From Mucilaginibacter cryoferens (lineage in GTDB: Bacteria; Bacteroidota; Bacteroidia; Sphingobacteriales; Sphingobacteriaceae), in assembly GCF_014205845.1 (NCBI RefSeq), contig NZ_JACHCR010000001.1, positions 496,001 through 560,000 of the forward strand: 64,000 nucleotides of DNA. Direction: 5' to 3'. A program made the translations under genes and the position numbers. This document shows positions 35,431 to 44,016 of the stretch, one piece after another. The stretch's first letter is position 1. Each line of letters starts with the position of its first letter. The notes under the pieces are model-generated. The model was not told where the DNA came from. It did not search any database and saw nothing but the letters and a program-made list of their open reading frames with translations.

Positions 35431-36240
35431 CCGTCAGAAGCTGTATAAAACACAAAAGCCGACCGTTATTACGAGGGATACAACGAAGCACTCCCAAATT
35501 ACAGGGCAGATTTGTACAGCTACTCTGTAGGTCGGGGATTGCTTCGTACCTTATAATGACATGGCTTTAATATATTGATTATCAAATGTTTTTTTTAAGT
35601 TTCTAATGCACGAGATACAATTAGGCGTCTTCACCATTTTGTTCCCCTCTCGAGAGGGGGCGGGATGGGAAACACGGTGGCAGGGGTGTGTTTTTCCGCG
35701 TTTCATTGCGCGTGCATAAACACACCCCTCCGCCCCTCTCGAGAGGGGAATCGCACATTCCCTCCACTTTTAAAAGAGGACCCCATTATTATTTCGTCCA
35801 CAACCACCCATTTGCAGCCATGTCATTACTGTTTTTTCCAGGTATCACTGGTGGGTACTCGCAATGACGATCTTTTTTAGGATGTCATCAATGTTTTTCA
35901 CAGTCGAGATGGTTGTCACTTATAATGACATGCTTTTAAAGTGTTGATTATCAGTGTGAATTTTTTCAAGCACAACACCATCGCCACCGTCATTGCGAGG
36001 TACGAAGCAATCCCCTACTTACAGAGTTGCTATGCAAATCCGCCCTGTAAGTCGGGGATTGCTTCGTCGTACCTCCTCGCAAGGACGGTTTTTTTTAAGA
36101 TGTCATTACTGTTTTTTCTGGGTTACCCCCGGTTGTCACTCGCAATGACAGTCGTGAGGCTGTTGCGCGTAAAAAACGAACATTGATTATCAATACTATT
36201 TTGCAACTCCAGCATTGCAAAGCTGCTCCACACTATTGGA
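35431..36240. repeat. Composite repeat array between convergent genes
   Basis: Contains two GCAATCCC palindromes (about 35475-35565 and 35990-36090), CAGG..TTAACCTGG-like modules and TGATTATCA modules. A ~215-bp block (35605-35820) is an inverted homologue of 16450-16615. No gene is seen. Open frames inside are repeat text. Confidence 0.75.
35644..35748. repeat. 89-bp palindromic insert flanked by CCCCTCTCGAGAGGGG
   Basis: The 16-bp palindrome occurs at 35644-35659 and 35733-35748, bracketing an insert with arms AGGGGTGTGTTT / AAACACACCCCT. The homologous block at 16527-16542 has a single palindrome and no insert. Confidence 0.8.
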
Positions 36241-36251
36241 GTTAACCTATT

Positions 36252-36614
36252 TTATATCTTCTGTACCCAAAAACCTTCGAGATAAAGCATATAACGGCCC
36301 GGCTGAAACTCGCCATACGCAAAAACAACAATAGTGTTGTTCTTTTTATAGAAATACAACCTTAAGTTATCGCTGTTTTTGTACAAGTTGAGAAAGCCAC
36401 CATCTGGGCTAAACTCACCGGTTTTTACAATAAATTCAAAGTCATCCTTACCAAGCAGCTTTTGAAGGTCTTCAAAATTATTGGAAGCAAAATCATCTAA
36501 TTTTACAGCTACATTAAGGGCTGTTTGCTGGCTCAGGTCGAACGACCTGTTAAAGATCTCCTGTTCGGCCCCATCAAAGATCAGCGACTTTGCCTTCTTA
36601 TATTCTACCATCAT
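36252..36614 (-). CDS. Hypothetical protein (120 aa)
   Basis: Soluble protein without signal peptide (MMVEYKKAKSLIFDGAEQEI), with a C-terminal beta-rich part (NLRLYFYKKNNTIVVFAYGE, then GRYMLYLEGFW). Its start overlaps the stop of the upstream gene by 4 bp, so the two are cotranscribed. No family is recognised. Confidence 0.65.
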   Translation of the reverse strand: MMVEYKKAKSLIFDGAEQEIFNRSFDLSQQTALNVAVKLDDFASNNFEDLQKLLGKDDFEFIVKTGEFSPDGGFLNLYKNSDNLRLYFYKKNNTIVVFAYGEFQPGRYMLYLEGFWVQKI

Positions 36615-37255
36615 TTTGGACTTTCTTTATCTTTTTGTTCGGCAAGATAACCTCCTTTTTTAAGATCGTTGATATTATAAGGTAATTCGTACTGAACGCC
36701 CAGCCCAGGCTTGCCAAACCAGGGGATGATCTGCCCCCTTTTAACATCTACAATAGCTTTAATAATTTTATAAACCCTGTGTGGCGAGCTCAAAGTTTTG
36801 TCGGGCAGCGCACGTTGCGGAAACGGGACATCAACAAATGACACAAACGTACCACGATCCTGAAAAACGCTATCGGCATCAAAATAGCCTCCGTAACGAT
36901 CGATAAGTACACCGGCATGTAATATTACAATTTTTAAAGATACAGCACCCCTGTTAGGTGGCCAGCCGCCATTGAGGTTATTGGCTGTGAAAAACTGCTC
37001 CAGTTCGGTCCATTTTTCGTGCTTCCAAAGTTTCCATGCGGCTATTGCCAGCGCTTTTTTAGAGGTATCGGCAAAATCGGGAACTGATTTTTCAAAAACA
37101 CTAAAAGAAACGCCCCGTACCAGGCTATCACCTTTGTGATGCGCGTGTAACGAACCGGGAATGTGTTTATGTGTTTTTGGGGCTTGCCCGGTTTGTGCAT
37201 TGGCAACAAACGGTAACAGCATTACTGCCCATAGCAGTATTCTTAAGGTTTTCAT
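36611..37255 (-). CDS. Hypothetical exported protein (214 aa)
   Basis: Signal peptide MKTLRILLWAVMLLPFVANA ends at a clear A-x-A-type site before QTGQAPKTHKH. The mature part has PDFADTSKKALAIAAWKLWK and a tail with IPWFGKPGLGVQYELPYNIN. No catalytic motif is recognised. It forms a two-gene operon with the downstream 120-aa gene. The chosen ATG drops 13 residues of a longer frame because it gives the signal peptide. Confidence 0.7.
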   Translation of the reverse strand: MKTLRILLWAVMLLPFVANAQTGQAPKTHKHIPGSLHAHHKGDSLVRGVSFSVFEKSVPDFADTSKKALAIAAWKLWKHEKWTELEQFFTANNLNGGWPPNRGAVSLKIVILHAGVLIDRYGGYFDADSVFQDRGTFVSFVDVPFPQRALPDKTLSSPHRVYKIIKAIVDVKRGQIIPWFGKPGLGVQYELPYNINDLKKGGYLAEQKDKESPK

Positions 37256-37400
37256 AGGATAAGATGTTGGTGTTATGTTAGCTAAAGATAACATATGTAA
37301 AAATAGCTGTCAATAAAAATCTGCGTTTTTTTTGTTCATCGCCAAGGCGTGTATCTGCGTTAAGGCAAGGCATAAATCATCATAACAGGTTTGAATTTTA

Positions 37401-37408
37401 TATATTTG
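37401..37408 (+). promoter_or_regulatory. -7 box TATATTTG of AraC-family gene
   Basis: Perfect TAnnTTTG, 17 bp before the ATG at 37426. Confidence 0.65.
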
Positions 37409-37425
37409 ATAAATAGCTATACATC

Positions 37426-38316
37426 ATGAGCAAAACTAAAATTGCAAGCCAGTCTTTTAGTGAAATTATACCCTCGTTAAAAACAACCGACCGGTTTGCT
37501 GTTTTTGACAGAAAGGAAATTGTACGCAAAACGGTACCTTATAACCGCCGCGACTTTTATAAAATATCGCTTACACTAAGCACCGGCACTTTGTATTATG
37601 CCGATAAGGGTGTGGTGGTAGACAGGCCTGCTTTAATATTTTCGAACCCGATGGTACCCTATGCCTGGGAAGGGGTTTGCGAATCGCAGGAAGGCTTTTT
37701 TTGCCTGTTTAGCGAAGACTTTTTGAAAGGGAACGACCGCGACCATTCTTTACAGGACATGCCTCTTTTTAAAATTGGCACCCATCCGGTTTTTTTTGTT
37801 GATCATATACAGTTAGAATACCTGAGTACTATATTTCGCAATATGCTACGGGAGTTTAAGTCAGACTATATTCATAAGTTCGATCTGCTGCATAACCACC
37901 TTAATTTGCTGCTGCACGAGGCCATGAAAATGCAGCCATCTGTTAAATATTTCAAAAATCAAAACGCGCTGGTACGTGTGGCTTCCCTATTTACCGAACT
38001 ACTGGAGCGGCAATTTCCTATTGATACGCCACAGTATCAATTAAAGTTACGCACCGCCAATGATTACGCTTTACGCCTATCTGTACATGTAAATTATTTA
38101 AACCGCGCTGTTAAACAAATAACAGGCAAAACCACCACCGAACATATTACCGAACGGATGATTGTTGAAGCCAGGGCGCTGCTGCTGCATACAGATTGGA
38201 GTATTAATGATATTGCCTACAGCCTGGGTTACGAGTATCCTACTTATTTCAATAATTTTTTCAAAAAGCAAACCGGGGTTACGCCGGGCTCGGTAAGGCA
38301 ACCAACATTGGTTTGA
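37426..38316 (+). CDS. AraC-family transcriptional regulator
   Basis: 296-aa regulator. An N-terminal cupin-like sensing domain (about 35-110) is followed by a helical linker and two C-terminal helix-turn-helix motifs (about 205-290): LSVHVNYLNRAVKQITGKTT, then INDIAYSLGYEYPTYFNNFF, and KKQTGVTPGS. The short-chain dehydrogenase gene begins 81 bp downstream in the same direction, so it is a likely target. The inducing signal is unknown. Confidence 0.9.
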   Translation: MSKTKIASQSFSEIIPSLKTTDRFAVFDRKEIVRKTVPYNRRDFYKISLTLSTGTLYYADKGVVVDRPALIFSNPMVPYAWEGVCESQEGFFCLFSEDFLKGNDRDHSLQDMPLFKIGTHPVFFVDHIQLEYLSTIFRNMLREFKSDYIHKFDLLHNHLNLLLHEAMKMQPSVKYFKNQNALVRVASLFTELLERQFPIDTPQYQLKLRTANDYALRLSVHVNYLNRAVKQITGKTTTEHITERMIVEARALLLHTDWSINDIAYSLGYEYPTYFNNFFKKQTGVTPGSVRQPTLV

Positions 38317-38397
38317 ATTTCTTAGTATCCGGTTTGATAACCTTTAACCAGCCGCTTAACAAACCGACGACCTTTGTATGATCAAAACAAAAAAATA

Positions 38398-39135
38398 ATG
38401 GATCATATAAAAGGAAAAGTAATTGTTATTACCGGCGCAAGCAGCGGCATTGGTCAGGCAACCACACTACTGCTTGCCCAAAGAGGGGCATTAGTTGTAT
38501 TAGGCGCACGCCGCACAGATAAGCTTGAACAACTGGCAGGCAACATAAAGACTGCCGGTGGCCACGCTATATACGCCGCCACCGATGTAACACAACGCCA
38601 CGACCTCGAAAATTTGGTAGGCCTCGCCGTAGCAACATACGGCAAGCTGGATGTTATTATCAACAACGCCGGCATAGCCCCCCTATCCCTGCTTGATGAG
38701 CTGCGTGTGGATGATTGGGACAGTATGATAGATGTAAACATCAAAGGGGTATTACATGGCATTGCTGCAGCGCTACCGGTTTTTCGCAAACAGGGTTTTG
38801 GGCATGTTATCAATACTGCCTCTACCGCCGCATTCGTCATCAATCCACTATCTGTTATTTATTCGGCAACCAAGTTTGCTGTGCGTGCCATCTCCGAGGG
38901 ATTGAGGCAAGAGGCGGGAGCCAATTTGCGTGTAACTACCATAACCCCCGGAATTATAAATACCAACCTGGTTGATACCATAACAGACCCGGGTATGAAA
39001 GCTAAAATTGCAGATGCGATGGACAAAATAGCCATATCGCCCGATGCCATTGCCCGGGCCATGGCCTATGCCATAGAGCAACCTGCAGAAGTTGATGTAA
39101 GCGAAATTGTTGTACGGCCTACGGCACAGACATAA
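38398..39135 (+). CDS. Short-chain dehydrogenase/reductase (SDR)
   Basis: 245-aa classical SDR oxidoreductase. The NAD(P)-binding motif TGASSGIG is at 12-19, NNAG follows LDVII, and the catalytic Ser in NTASTAAF and Tyr-x3-Lys in YSATKFAV are present. An Arg in ARRTDKLEQ after beta-2 favours NADP. The substrate is unknown. ATG 38398 is chosen over an in-frame start at 38374, since MDHIKGKVIVITGASSG is the normal family N-terminus. Downstream of an AraC regulator. Confidence 0.92.
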   Translation: MDHIKGKVIVITGASSGIGQATTLLLAQRGALVVLGARRTDKLEQLAGNIKTAGGHAIYAATDVTQRHDLENLVGLAVATYGKLDVIINNAGIAPLSLLDELRVDDWDSMIDVNIKGVLHGIAAALPVFRKQGFGHVINTASTAAFVINPLSVIYSATKFAVRAISEGLRQEAGANLRVTTITPGIINTNLVDTITDPGMKAKIADAMDKIAISPDAIARAMAYAIEQPAEVDVSEIVVRPTAQT

Positions 39136-39139
39136 AAGT

Positions 39140-39197
39140 TACCCCAGACTTACGAAGTTACCCCAGACTTACGAAGTTTTTGAAACTTCGTAAGTCT
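39140..39197. repeat. AGACTTACGAAGTTT hairpin with duplicated left arm
   Basis: A perfect palindrome with 15-bp arms (39165-39179, 39183-39197) and a 3-nt loop, preceded by an extra direct copy of AAGTTACCCCAGACTTACG. Related to the hairpins at 1126 and 26315. It could also help terminate the SDR transcript. Confidence 0.7.
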
Positions 39198-39225
39198 TCA
39201 CTATCAAGGAGGTCACAAAAAAACA

Positions 39226-39258
39226 AAGTCCCGGTTTTCTTTTAGAAAACCGGGACTT
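39226..39258 (-). terminator. Intrinsic terminator of the response regulator gene
   Basis: AAGTCCCGGTTTTCT (39226-39240) and AGAAAACCGGGACTT (39244-39258) with a 3-nt loop. On the minus strand it is followed by a T-rich run. Confidence 0.85.
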
Positions 39259-39300
39259 AAAATATCCTAATCAAAACTCCCCCTTCAGGGGGCCGGGGGC

Positions 39301-39990
39301 CTAAGCCTCAAATTTATATCCTACGCCTTTTACTGTTGCAACGCAATCGTCGCCCAGTTTTTCGCGTAGTTTGCGGATGTGTACGTCGATGGTGCGGTTG
39401 GTTACCACCACAGAGTCTTCCCAAATATTTTTCAGGATCACTTCGCGGGTGTAAACTTTGCCGGGTTTTGAAGCCAGCAGGTATAGTAATTCAAATTCTT
39501 TTTTGGCTAACACCACTTTAACACCTTTTTGATATACCAGGTAAGCTTCACGATCTATAACCAGATCGCCAATTTCGAGCTTGTTATCGGGTGCTTCTTC
39601 GGCAGGGGCATTACGGCGCAGTATGGCGTTTATACGGCTTACCAGGGCACGGGGCTTAATAGGCTTGGCTATATAATCGTCGGCACCAACGTTAAAGCCG
39701 GCAATTTCTGAGTACTCTTCGCTGCGGGCGGTTAAAAACACCATAAAGGTATTTTTAAACTCGGGCATGGTACGCATAATGCGGCAAGCCTCGATGCCAT
39801 CCATTTTAGGCATCATAATGTCGAGTACAATAAGATCAGGTAACGATTTCTTGGCTTCGGCTACGGCTTCCTGACCGTTGCGGGCCAAAAACACCTGGTA
39901 GCCTTCTTTTTTAAGGTTGTATTCAATCAACTCTAAAATGTCCGGTTCATCATCAACAATAAGTATTTTCTGTTTTGGCGAGCTGCTCAT
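39301..39990 (-). CDS. OmpR/PhoB-family response regulator
   Basis: 229-aa two-component regulator. The receiver domain has acidic DDE (13-15), the phospho-acceptor Asp57 in LIVLDIMMPKMDG and Lys in DDYIAKPIKP. The C-terminal winged helix has KEFELLYLLASKPGKVYTRE and RTIDVHIRKLREKLGDD, ending in VKGVGYKFE. It resembles PhoB-like regulators, but no histidine kinase gene is adjacent, so its signal is unknown. A TACTTTTA near-match to the -7 box lies about 25 bp upstream. Confidence 0.93.
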   Translation of the reverse strand: MSSSPKQKILIVDDEPDILELIEYNLKKEGYQVFLARNGQEAVAEAKKSLPDLIVLDIMMPKMDGIEACRIMRTMPEFKNTFMVFLTARSEEYSEIAGFNVGADDYIAKPIKPRALVSRINAILRRNAPAEEAPDNKLEIGDLVIDREAYLVYQKGVKVVLAKKEFELLYLLASKPGKVYTREVILKNIWEDSVVVTNRTIDVHIRKLREKLGDDCVATVKGVGYKFEA

Positions 39991-40096
39991 GATGCGTTAA
40001 TTTTTTTGTATAAAAGTATGCACTTTACAACACCTCTAAGTTACGGCAATATTAACAAATTGTTAAAGGTTACTTTATGTTAACGATTTATTGAAC

Positions 40097-41248
40097 CTAC
40101 TTGAACGTTTTGGTTAAAAAAGCTTCCAGGTCGGCCCCGGTAATGTTCTTAGCCACAATGTTTCCAGCCGGATCGATGATAAAATTTGAAGGAATAGCCT
40201 CAATGTGGTAAAGCCGCTCGGTTGGGCCTTCAAAGCTATCCAGATCAGATCCGTGCGTCCAGGTTAACTTATCATCATTTATCGCTTTTTGCCATGCGGC
40301 TTTGTCTTTATCCAACGATATGCCTAGTATATTAAAGCCTTTGGCCTTAAACGCGGCATATTGTTTTACCACGTTAGGGTTTTCCTGCCTGCAGGGCGCG
40401 CACCAAGATGCCCAAAAATCGAGCATAACGTATTTGCCTTTATAATCGGATAGTTTAATTTGCTTGCCATCAATACCGGTTACAGTAAAATCAGGCGCCT
40501 GGTGACCAACAGAAACAGGCTTAATTTTTTCCATTTGCCTTACAAAGGTTTGCACACCGGGGTTGCCTTTAAAGTTGTCTTTAATATCATCGGCATAAGC
40601 TACCAGCTGCGGCTCAAACTTGTAAACATCTAATGAAGTAGCAGCGTAAAACCCCGCTAATGATGTTTTGTTATCGTTCACAAACTTTAAAACTGCTGCA
40701 CCATAATCGGCCAGGTTTTTCTGAAACGTGGGCATATAAACCTTCAGTAACGAATCTGATTGTTTACCCAGCTTTTGTGATTTCTCCTGGTACTCGGCTA
40801 CCAGCTTAGAGTTTTTCTCGCCGTAAAAATTACTTATCTTGTTAAACTCCTTTATCTTTTCAGAATCGTCAGACCCTTTAATAGTGTAGGTGTGGGTTTC
40901 GTCTTTGCTATCGGTTTCAAAATCAATATCGTCGCCGTTTTTAGCAATCAGGTCGTAAACATTGTTGGCCCCGGCAGTTTGATCGCCGCCGCCGGCACTA
41001 CCAATACGCAGTTTGTACAGGTTGGCATAAGGAGCCACGTGTTTAAACTTAAATTTACCATCCTCGCTTAGCGTGGTAGAGTCAACAACTTTTATCTGGG
41101 TGCTATCGGCTTCAATTAAGTACACAAGCTTTATACTGCCGGGGTTTTTAATGGTACCATTTACGGTAAACTGCGAACTATCTTTACATGAGTATATAGA
41201 TGCGCTTAAAAGCAGTAAACTGTAAGCTGTTAAATTCTTTAATTTCAT
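40097..41248 (-). CDS. TlpA-like thioredoxin-fold lipoprotein with DUF4369-type N-domain
   Basis: 383-aa envelope protein. The lipoprotein signal ends at Cys21 (SIYSC). An N-terminal beta-rich domain of the DUF4369 type (about 25-120) is followed by a helical linker and a C-terminal AhpC/TSA-thioredoxin fold with WASWCAPCRQENPNV, where CAPC is the redox pair. Such proteins reduce or isomerise periplasmic disulfides. It starts 2 bp after gatB ends, so it is probably cotranscribed with it. Confidence 0.88.
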   Translation of the reverse strand: MKLKNLTAYSLLLLSASIYSCKDSSQFTVNGTIKNPGSIKLVYLIEADSTQIKVVDSTTLSEDGKFKFKHVAPYANLYKLRIGSAGGGDQTAGANNVYDLIAKNGDDIDFETDSKDETHTYTIKGSDDSEKIKEFNKISNFYGEKNSKLVAEYQEKSQKLGKQSDSLLKVYMPTFQKNLADYGAAVLKFVNDNKTSLAGFYAATSLDVYKFEPQLVAYADDIKDNFKGNPGVQTFVRQMEKIKPVSVGHQAPDFTVTGIDGKQIKLSDYKGKYVMLDFWASWCAPCRQENPNVVKQYAAFKAKGFNILGISLDKDKAAWQKAINDDKLTWTHGSDLDSFEGPTERLYHIEAIPSNFIIDPAGNIVAKNITGADLEAFLTKTFK

Positions 41249-41250
41249 TG

Positions 41251-42717
41251 TTACTTTGATTCTAATTCTTTGATCAATAACTGGTTTGTTTTCTGCGGAT
41301 CGATCTTTCCTTTAGAAATTTTCATGATCTCGCCCATAAACAGGCCTAAAACGCCTTTTTTACCTTTCTGGTATTCCTTCACCTTATCCGGAAATTTGGC
41401 AATTGCGGCCTTAATAAACTGGCTTACGTCGTCGTTATCCGCACTAATTAAAAGGTTAAGCTCTTTAGCCAGTTCGTCGGCTTTTTTGCCCGGTTCCTTA
41501 ATCATGGCGGGGAACAACCTGTGCGAAGCTACAGAATTATTTATCACGCCCGCGTCAATTAGTTTAATGAGGCCGGCAAGGTTGGCAGGGGTAACAGCAA
41601 AGTTACCGATGGTTACGTTATGATCATTAAGGTACGATTTTACGGTCCCCATAATCCAGTTGGCAGCTGCCTTATAATGGTCGGTTGCTTTTATAAGTTC
41701 TTCAAAGTAATGGGCAACATCTTTATCGGCAGTAATAACCGATGCATCATAGGCCGATAAGCCCAGATCAAGATATTTATGATATAGCTGGGCCGGCAAT
41801 ACAGGCAGCGTAGCACGAATGCCATCTACATACTGCGTGGTAAGTACCAGCGGCATCAGATCGGGCTCGGGGAAATAGCGGTAATCGTTGGCCATTTCTT
41901 TACTGCGCAGTACCGATGTTTCGCCGGTATCGGCATTAAAGTTAAGCGTGTTTTGATCTATGCGTCCGCCGGCTTCAATTACCTCTACCTGGCGCAAAAA
42001 TTCGTGCTCAATGGCACGCTGTACGTTGCGGATAGAGTTTAAATTTTTCACCTCGCAACGGTTACCATACTCGGTAGCGCCACGCAAACGTACAGATATA
42101 TTGGCATCGCAGCGCATGCTGCCTTCTTCCATATTGCCATCGCAAATATCCAGGTAGCGCAGTATTTTACGGGTTTCGGTTAAAAACGCACCGGCCTCTT
42201 CGGCGCTGCGCATATCGGGCTGGGTAACAATTTCCAGCAGGGGTACACCGGCGCGGTTAAGGTCTATCAACGAATCGGCATGGTGCTGATCGTGCATACT
42301 TTTACCGGCATCCTCTTCCATGTGAATGTGGTGGATAGCTAAGTTCTTTTCGGTACCATCGGCCAGTTTTACCGGCACATAACCGCCCAGGCATACGGGA
42401 GCCTGATCCTGCGTTATCTGGTAACCTTTAGGCAAATCGGCGTAGAAATAATTTTTACGGGCAAAGCTGTTGTTAAGGTTGATGGTGCAATTACAGGCCA
42501 GGCCCATTTTAACGGCGTATTCTACCGCGCGTTTATTTAAAAAAGGCAAAGTACCTGGGTGCCCCAGTGAAATGGCACTGATATGCTGGTTAGGTTCGGC
42601 ACCAAAAGCGGCAGAATCTGCCGAAAATACCTTACTTAAGGTGGATAACTGGGCATGTACTTCGAGGCCAACAACCAATTCGTACTTTTCACCTATCCCG
42701 TTTGTGAGAGCTGTCAT
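41251..42717 (-). CDS. gatB: Aspartyl/glutamyl-tRNA(Asn/Gln) amidotransferase subunit B
   Basis: 488-aa GatB, part of the GatCAB complex that converts Glu-tRNA(Gln) or Asp-tRNA(Asn) to the amidated form. Signatures are YELVVGLEVHAQLST near the start, SLGHPGTLPFLN, YADLPKGYQITQ, LNRAGVPLLEIVTQPDM and DYRYFPEPDLMPL, plus the C-terminal YqeY-like tail with KKGVLGLFMGEIMK. gatA and gatC are not in the window. Its promoter box is at 42756-42763. Confidence 0.97.
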   Translation of the reverse strand: MTALTNGIGEKYELVVGLEVHAQLSTLSKVFSADSAAFGAEPNQHISAISLGHPGTLPFLNKRAVEYAVKMGLACNCTINLNNSFARKNYFYADLPKGYQITQDQAPVCLGGYVPVKLADGTEKNLAIHHIHMEEDAGKSMHDQHHADSLIDLNRAGVPLLEIVTQPDMRSAEEAGAFLTETRKILRYLDICDGNMEEGSMRCDANISVRLRGATEYGNRCEVKNLNSIRNVQRAIEHEFLRQVEVIEAGGRIDQNTLNFNADTGETSVLRSKEMANDYRYFPEPDLMPLVLTTQYVDGIRATLPVLPAQLYHKYLDLGLSAYDASVITADKDVAHYFEELIKATDHYKAAANWIMGTVKSYLNDHNVTIGNFAVTPANLAGLIKLIDAGVINNSVASHRLFPAMIKEPGKKADELAKELNLLISADNDDVSQFIKAAIAKFPDKVKEYQKGKKGVLGLFMGEIMKISKGKIDPQKTNQLLIKELESK

Positions 42718-42755
42718 AAAAAATAAGTTCAGCTGTGATTTGCTGATTGTAAGGT

Positions 42756-42763
42756 CAAATATA
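42756..42763 (-). promoter_or_regulatory. -7 box TATATTTG of gatB
   Basis: Perfect TAnnTTTG on the minus strand, 38 bp before the gatB ATG. Confidence 0.65.
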
Positions 42764-42899
42764 TAAAAGTTAATACAGTATAGGTAGATTTTGACTTTTA
42801 ATCAAGGCGAAAAAATATAATGCAGGTGTGTTTGGTGGGGTAACGGTAAAAGGCGAAAGGCAAAAAGGAAAATAGAAAAGGTAGATATTTTCAAATCAG

Positions 42900-43040
42900 T
42901 TGGCCCAACCATTCACCTAACCATTTGGGCGATGCCTTTGGCCCGGGCTAACCGCTCATACGCGCACAAGGCATTAGGCGCAGGCCGGTATCCGCTTTTA
43001 TCCCTATCGCGGGTTGTCTGAACCTTCATTTATCGAATTT
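42900..43040. repeat. Probable dispersed intergenic element
   Basis: GC-richer text (around CCGCTCATACGC and GGCCGGTATCCGC) unlike normal spacer and without a convincing reading frame. I recognise it only as repeat-like sequence seen in related genomes. No second copy occurs in this window. Confidence 0.3.
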
Positions 43041-43097
43041 AAGGATTAATTGAATTTTAGCTACAATTTACCCAGATGCTCTCGACATCCCGAAAGT

Positions 43098-43345
43098 GTC
43101 AGCAGAACGGCTTCGGGCGAAAACGGGCAAAACAATGTGGGGCGGTGCGGTGGCAGGGCATAGGGAGTTTTTGCATGCGTGGGGATTGGCGGGTGAGGGC
43201 AAAATAATCCCAGCCCAGGTTTTGCCCGTTTTGCAGGGCAAGGCCTTGTGCGGCAAAGAAGCATTTCTGCTGACTTGATTTTTTTGGTCCTTTTTGTTTC
43301 AAGACAAAAAGGACTTGGCCCACCCGCGGCCAAGAGCGGGCCGAT
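43098..43345. repeat. Structured dispersed repeat, copy C
   Basis: Core 43098-43274 (177 bp) with the same GTCAGCAGAA / TTCTGCTGAC ends. The internal stem reads AAACGGGCAAAAC / GTTTTGCCCGTTT, a compensatory C-to-G and G-to-C change relative to copy A. The distal hairpin GTCCTTTTTGT/ACAAAAAGGAC and a CCCGC..GCGGG stem follow. The long right flank of copies A and B is missing. Confidence 0.8.
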
Positions 43346-43444
43346 GTTATTCCTTTATACTAAGTAAAGTTGGGTTGATAAAGAAACGCCCTGGTACTAA
43401 GCCCTATTTACCCGACCACGCAGCTTACAAAAAACGCGGCAATC

Positions 43445-44005
43445 CATCGCCCTGTAGAACTACGAGATTGCCGCGCTATCGCTTATAATGACATACTTTT
43501 AAAACATTGATTATCAGCATGCATTTTTTTAAAACACAACACCCTCGCCACCGTCATTGCGAGGTACGAAGCAATCCCCGACTTACAGAGTAGCTGTGCA
43601 AATCGGCCCTGTATTTTGGGGATTGCTTCGTCGTACCTCCTTATAATGACATGTTTTTAAAGTGTTGATTATCAGTATGTATTTTTTCAAGCACAACACC
43701 ATCGCCGCCGTCATTGCGAGGTACGAAGCAATCCCCTACTTACAGAGTCGCTATGCAAATCCGCCCTGTAATTTGGGGATTGCTTCGTCGTACCTCCTCG
43801 CAAGGACGGTCTTTTTTTAAGATGTCATTACTGTTTTTTCTGGGTTACCCCCGGTTGTCACTCGCAATGACGATCTTTTTTAGGATGTCATCAATGTTTT
43901 TTCCAATCGAGCTGGTTGTCACTCGCAAGGACGGCCTTTTTAAGATGTCATTACTGTTTTTTTCCAGGTTAACCCTGGGTGTCACTCAATGACAAAATTA
44001 TTAGT
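43445..44005. repeat. Composite GCAATCCC repeat array downstream of alaS
   Basis: Two full palindromes (about 43555-43650 and 43715-43810), TGATTATCAGCATG-type modules and two CAGG..AACCC-type modules. No gene is seen. Confidence 0.75.
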
Positions 44006-44016
44006 GACGTAGAATA

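Noticed and set aside
35665..36186. Short open frames inside the composite repeat array
   Set aside because: They translate palindromic repeat sequence also found in the other arrays, in varying frames, without promoters.
42900..43040. tRNA or rRNA fragment
   Set aside because: No cloverleaf with TTCGA-type arm or anticodon loop could be drawn. Looks like dispersed repeat text.
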